Shown here piece by piece: positions 15,793 through 15,795 of a stretch of DNA of 15,795 nt (its first letter is position 1; each line of letters opens with the position of its first letter). The stretch is from CAZDIO01 sp964505555 (GTDB lineage: Bacteria; Bdellovibrionota_C; UBA2361; SZUA-149; CAZDIO01): positions 1 through 15,795 of the forward strand of contig CAZDIO010000106.1 of assembly GCA_964505555.1 (NCBI GenBank), given 5' to 3'. The notes under the pieces were generated by a model, which saw only the letters and a program-made list of their open reading frames with translations, was not told where the DNA came from and made no database searches. A program made the translations under genes and the position numbers.

Positions 15793-15795
15793 TAG

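Overview
The window looks like a chromosomal stretch of a Gram-negative bacterium, most plausibly an uncultivated deltaproteobacterial or Bdellovibrionota-like lineage. That placement is inference and low confidence. It rests on the order tRNA(His-Lys-Leu)-tig-clpP-clpX-lon-tRNA(Val-Asp), the SEETA form of pyruvate kinase, and the mix of MerR-like regulators with a proline-rich single-pass membrane protein. I see no transposase, phage gene or CRISPR array.

Layout. Positions 140-760 (minus) and 991-1479 (plus) are two divergent genes for small MerR-like DNA-binding proteins. A very large hairpin (1503-1700) lies between the second one and the convergent pyk. A leftward cluster follows: an unrecognised anchored protein (4510-5988), a non-canonical adenosine-deaminase-fold hydrolase four bases after it (3318-4505), and pyruvate kinase (1739-3205). 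dprA (6181-7347) diverges rightward from that cluster. Next comes a tRNA block (His GUG, Lys CUU, Leu UAG) with strongly folded spacers. It leads into the protein quality-control genes: tig and clpP overlap by four bases, clpX has its own promoter and a GTG start, and lon stands alone after a 604-base gap. Downstream are tRNA-Val (UAC), tRNA-Asp (GUC) and a broken second copy of tRNA-Asp. The last 450 bases hold no recognisable gene.

How the genes work together. Trigger factor folds nascent chains at the ribosome. ClpX unfolds substrates and feeds them to ClpP. Lon is a self-contained ATP-dependent protease. Pyruvate kinase, the deaminase-like enzyme and DprA belong to central metabolism, probable nucleotide or related metabolism, and DNA uptake/recombination, with no obvious link among them.

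The most unusual feature is structural. At least four very long inverted repeats (about 120-200 nt each, with unrelated arm sequences) sit between genes. Three of them begin or end exactly at a gene boundary: one covers the clpX stop codon, one starts at the encoded CCA of tRNA-Val, and one ends on base 1 of tRNA-Leu. Smaller perfect palindromes, several with AAA loops, occur in the same spacers, and two of them interrupt the broken tRNA-Asp copy. This could be an undescribed class of hairpin element or a local tendency to form inverted duplications.
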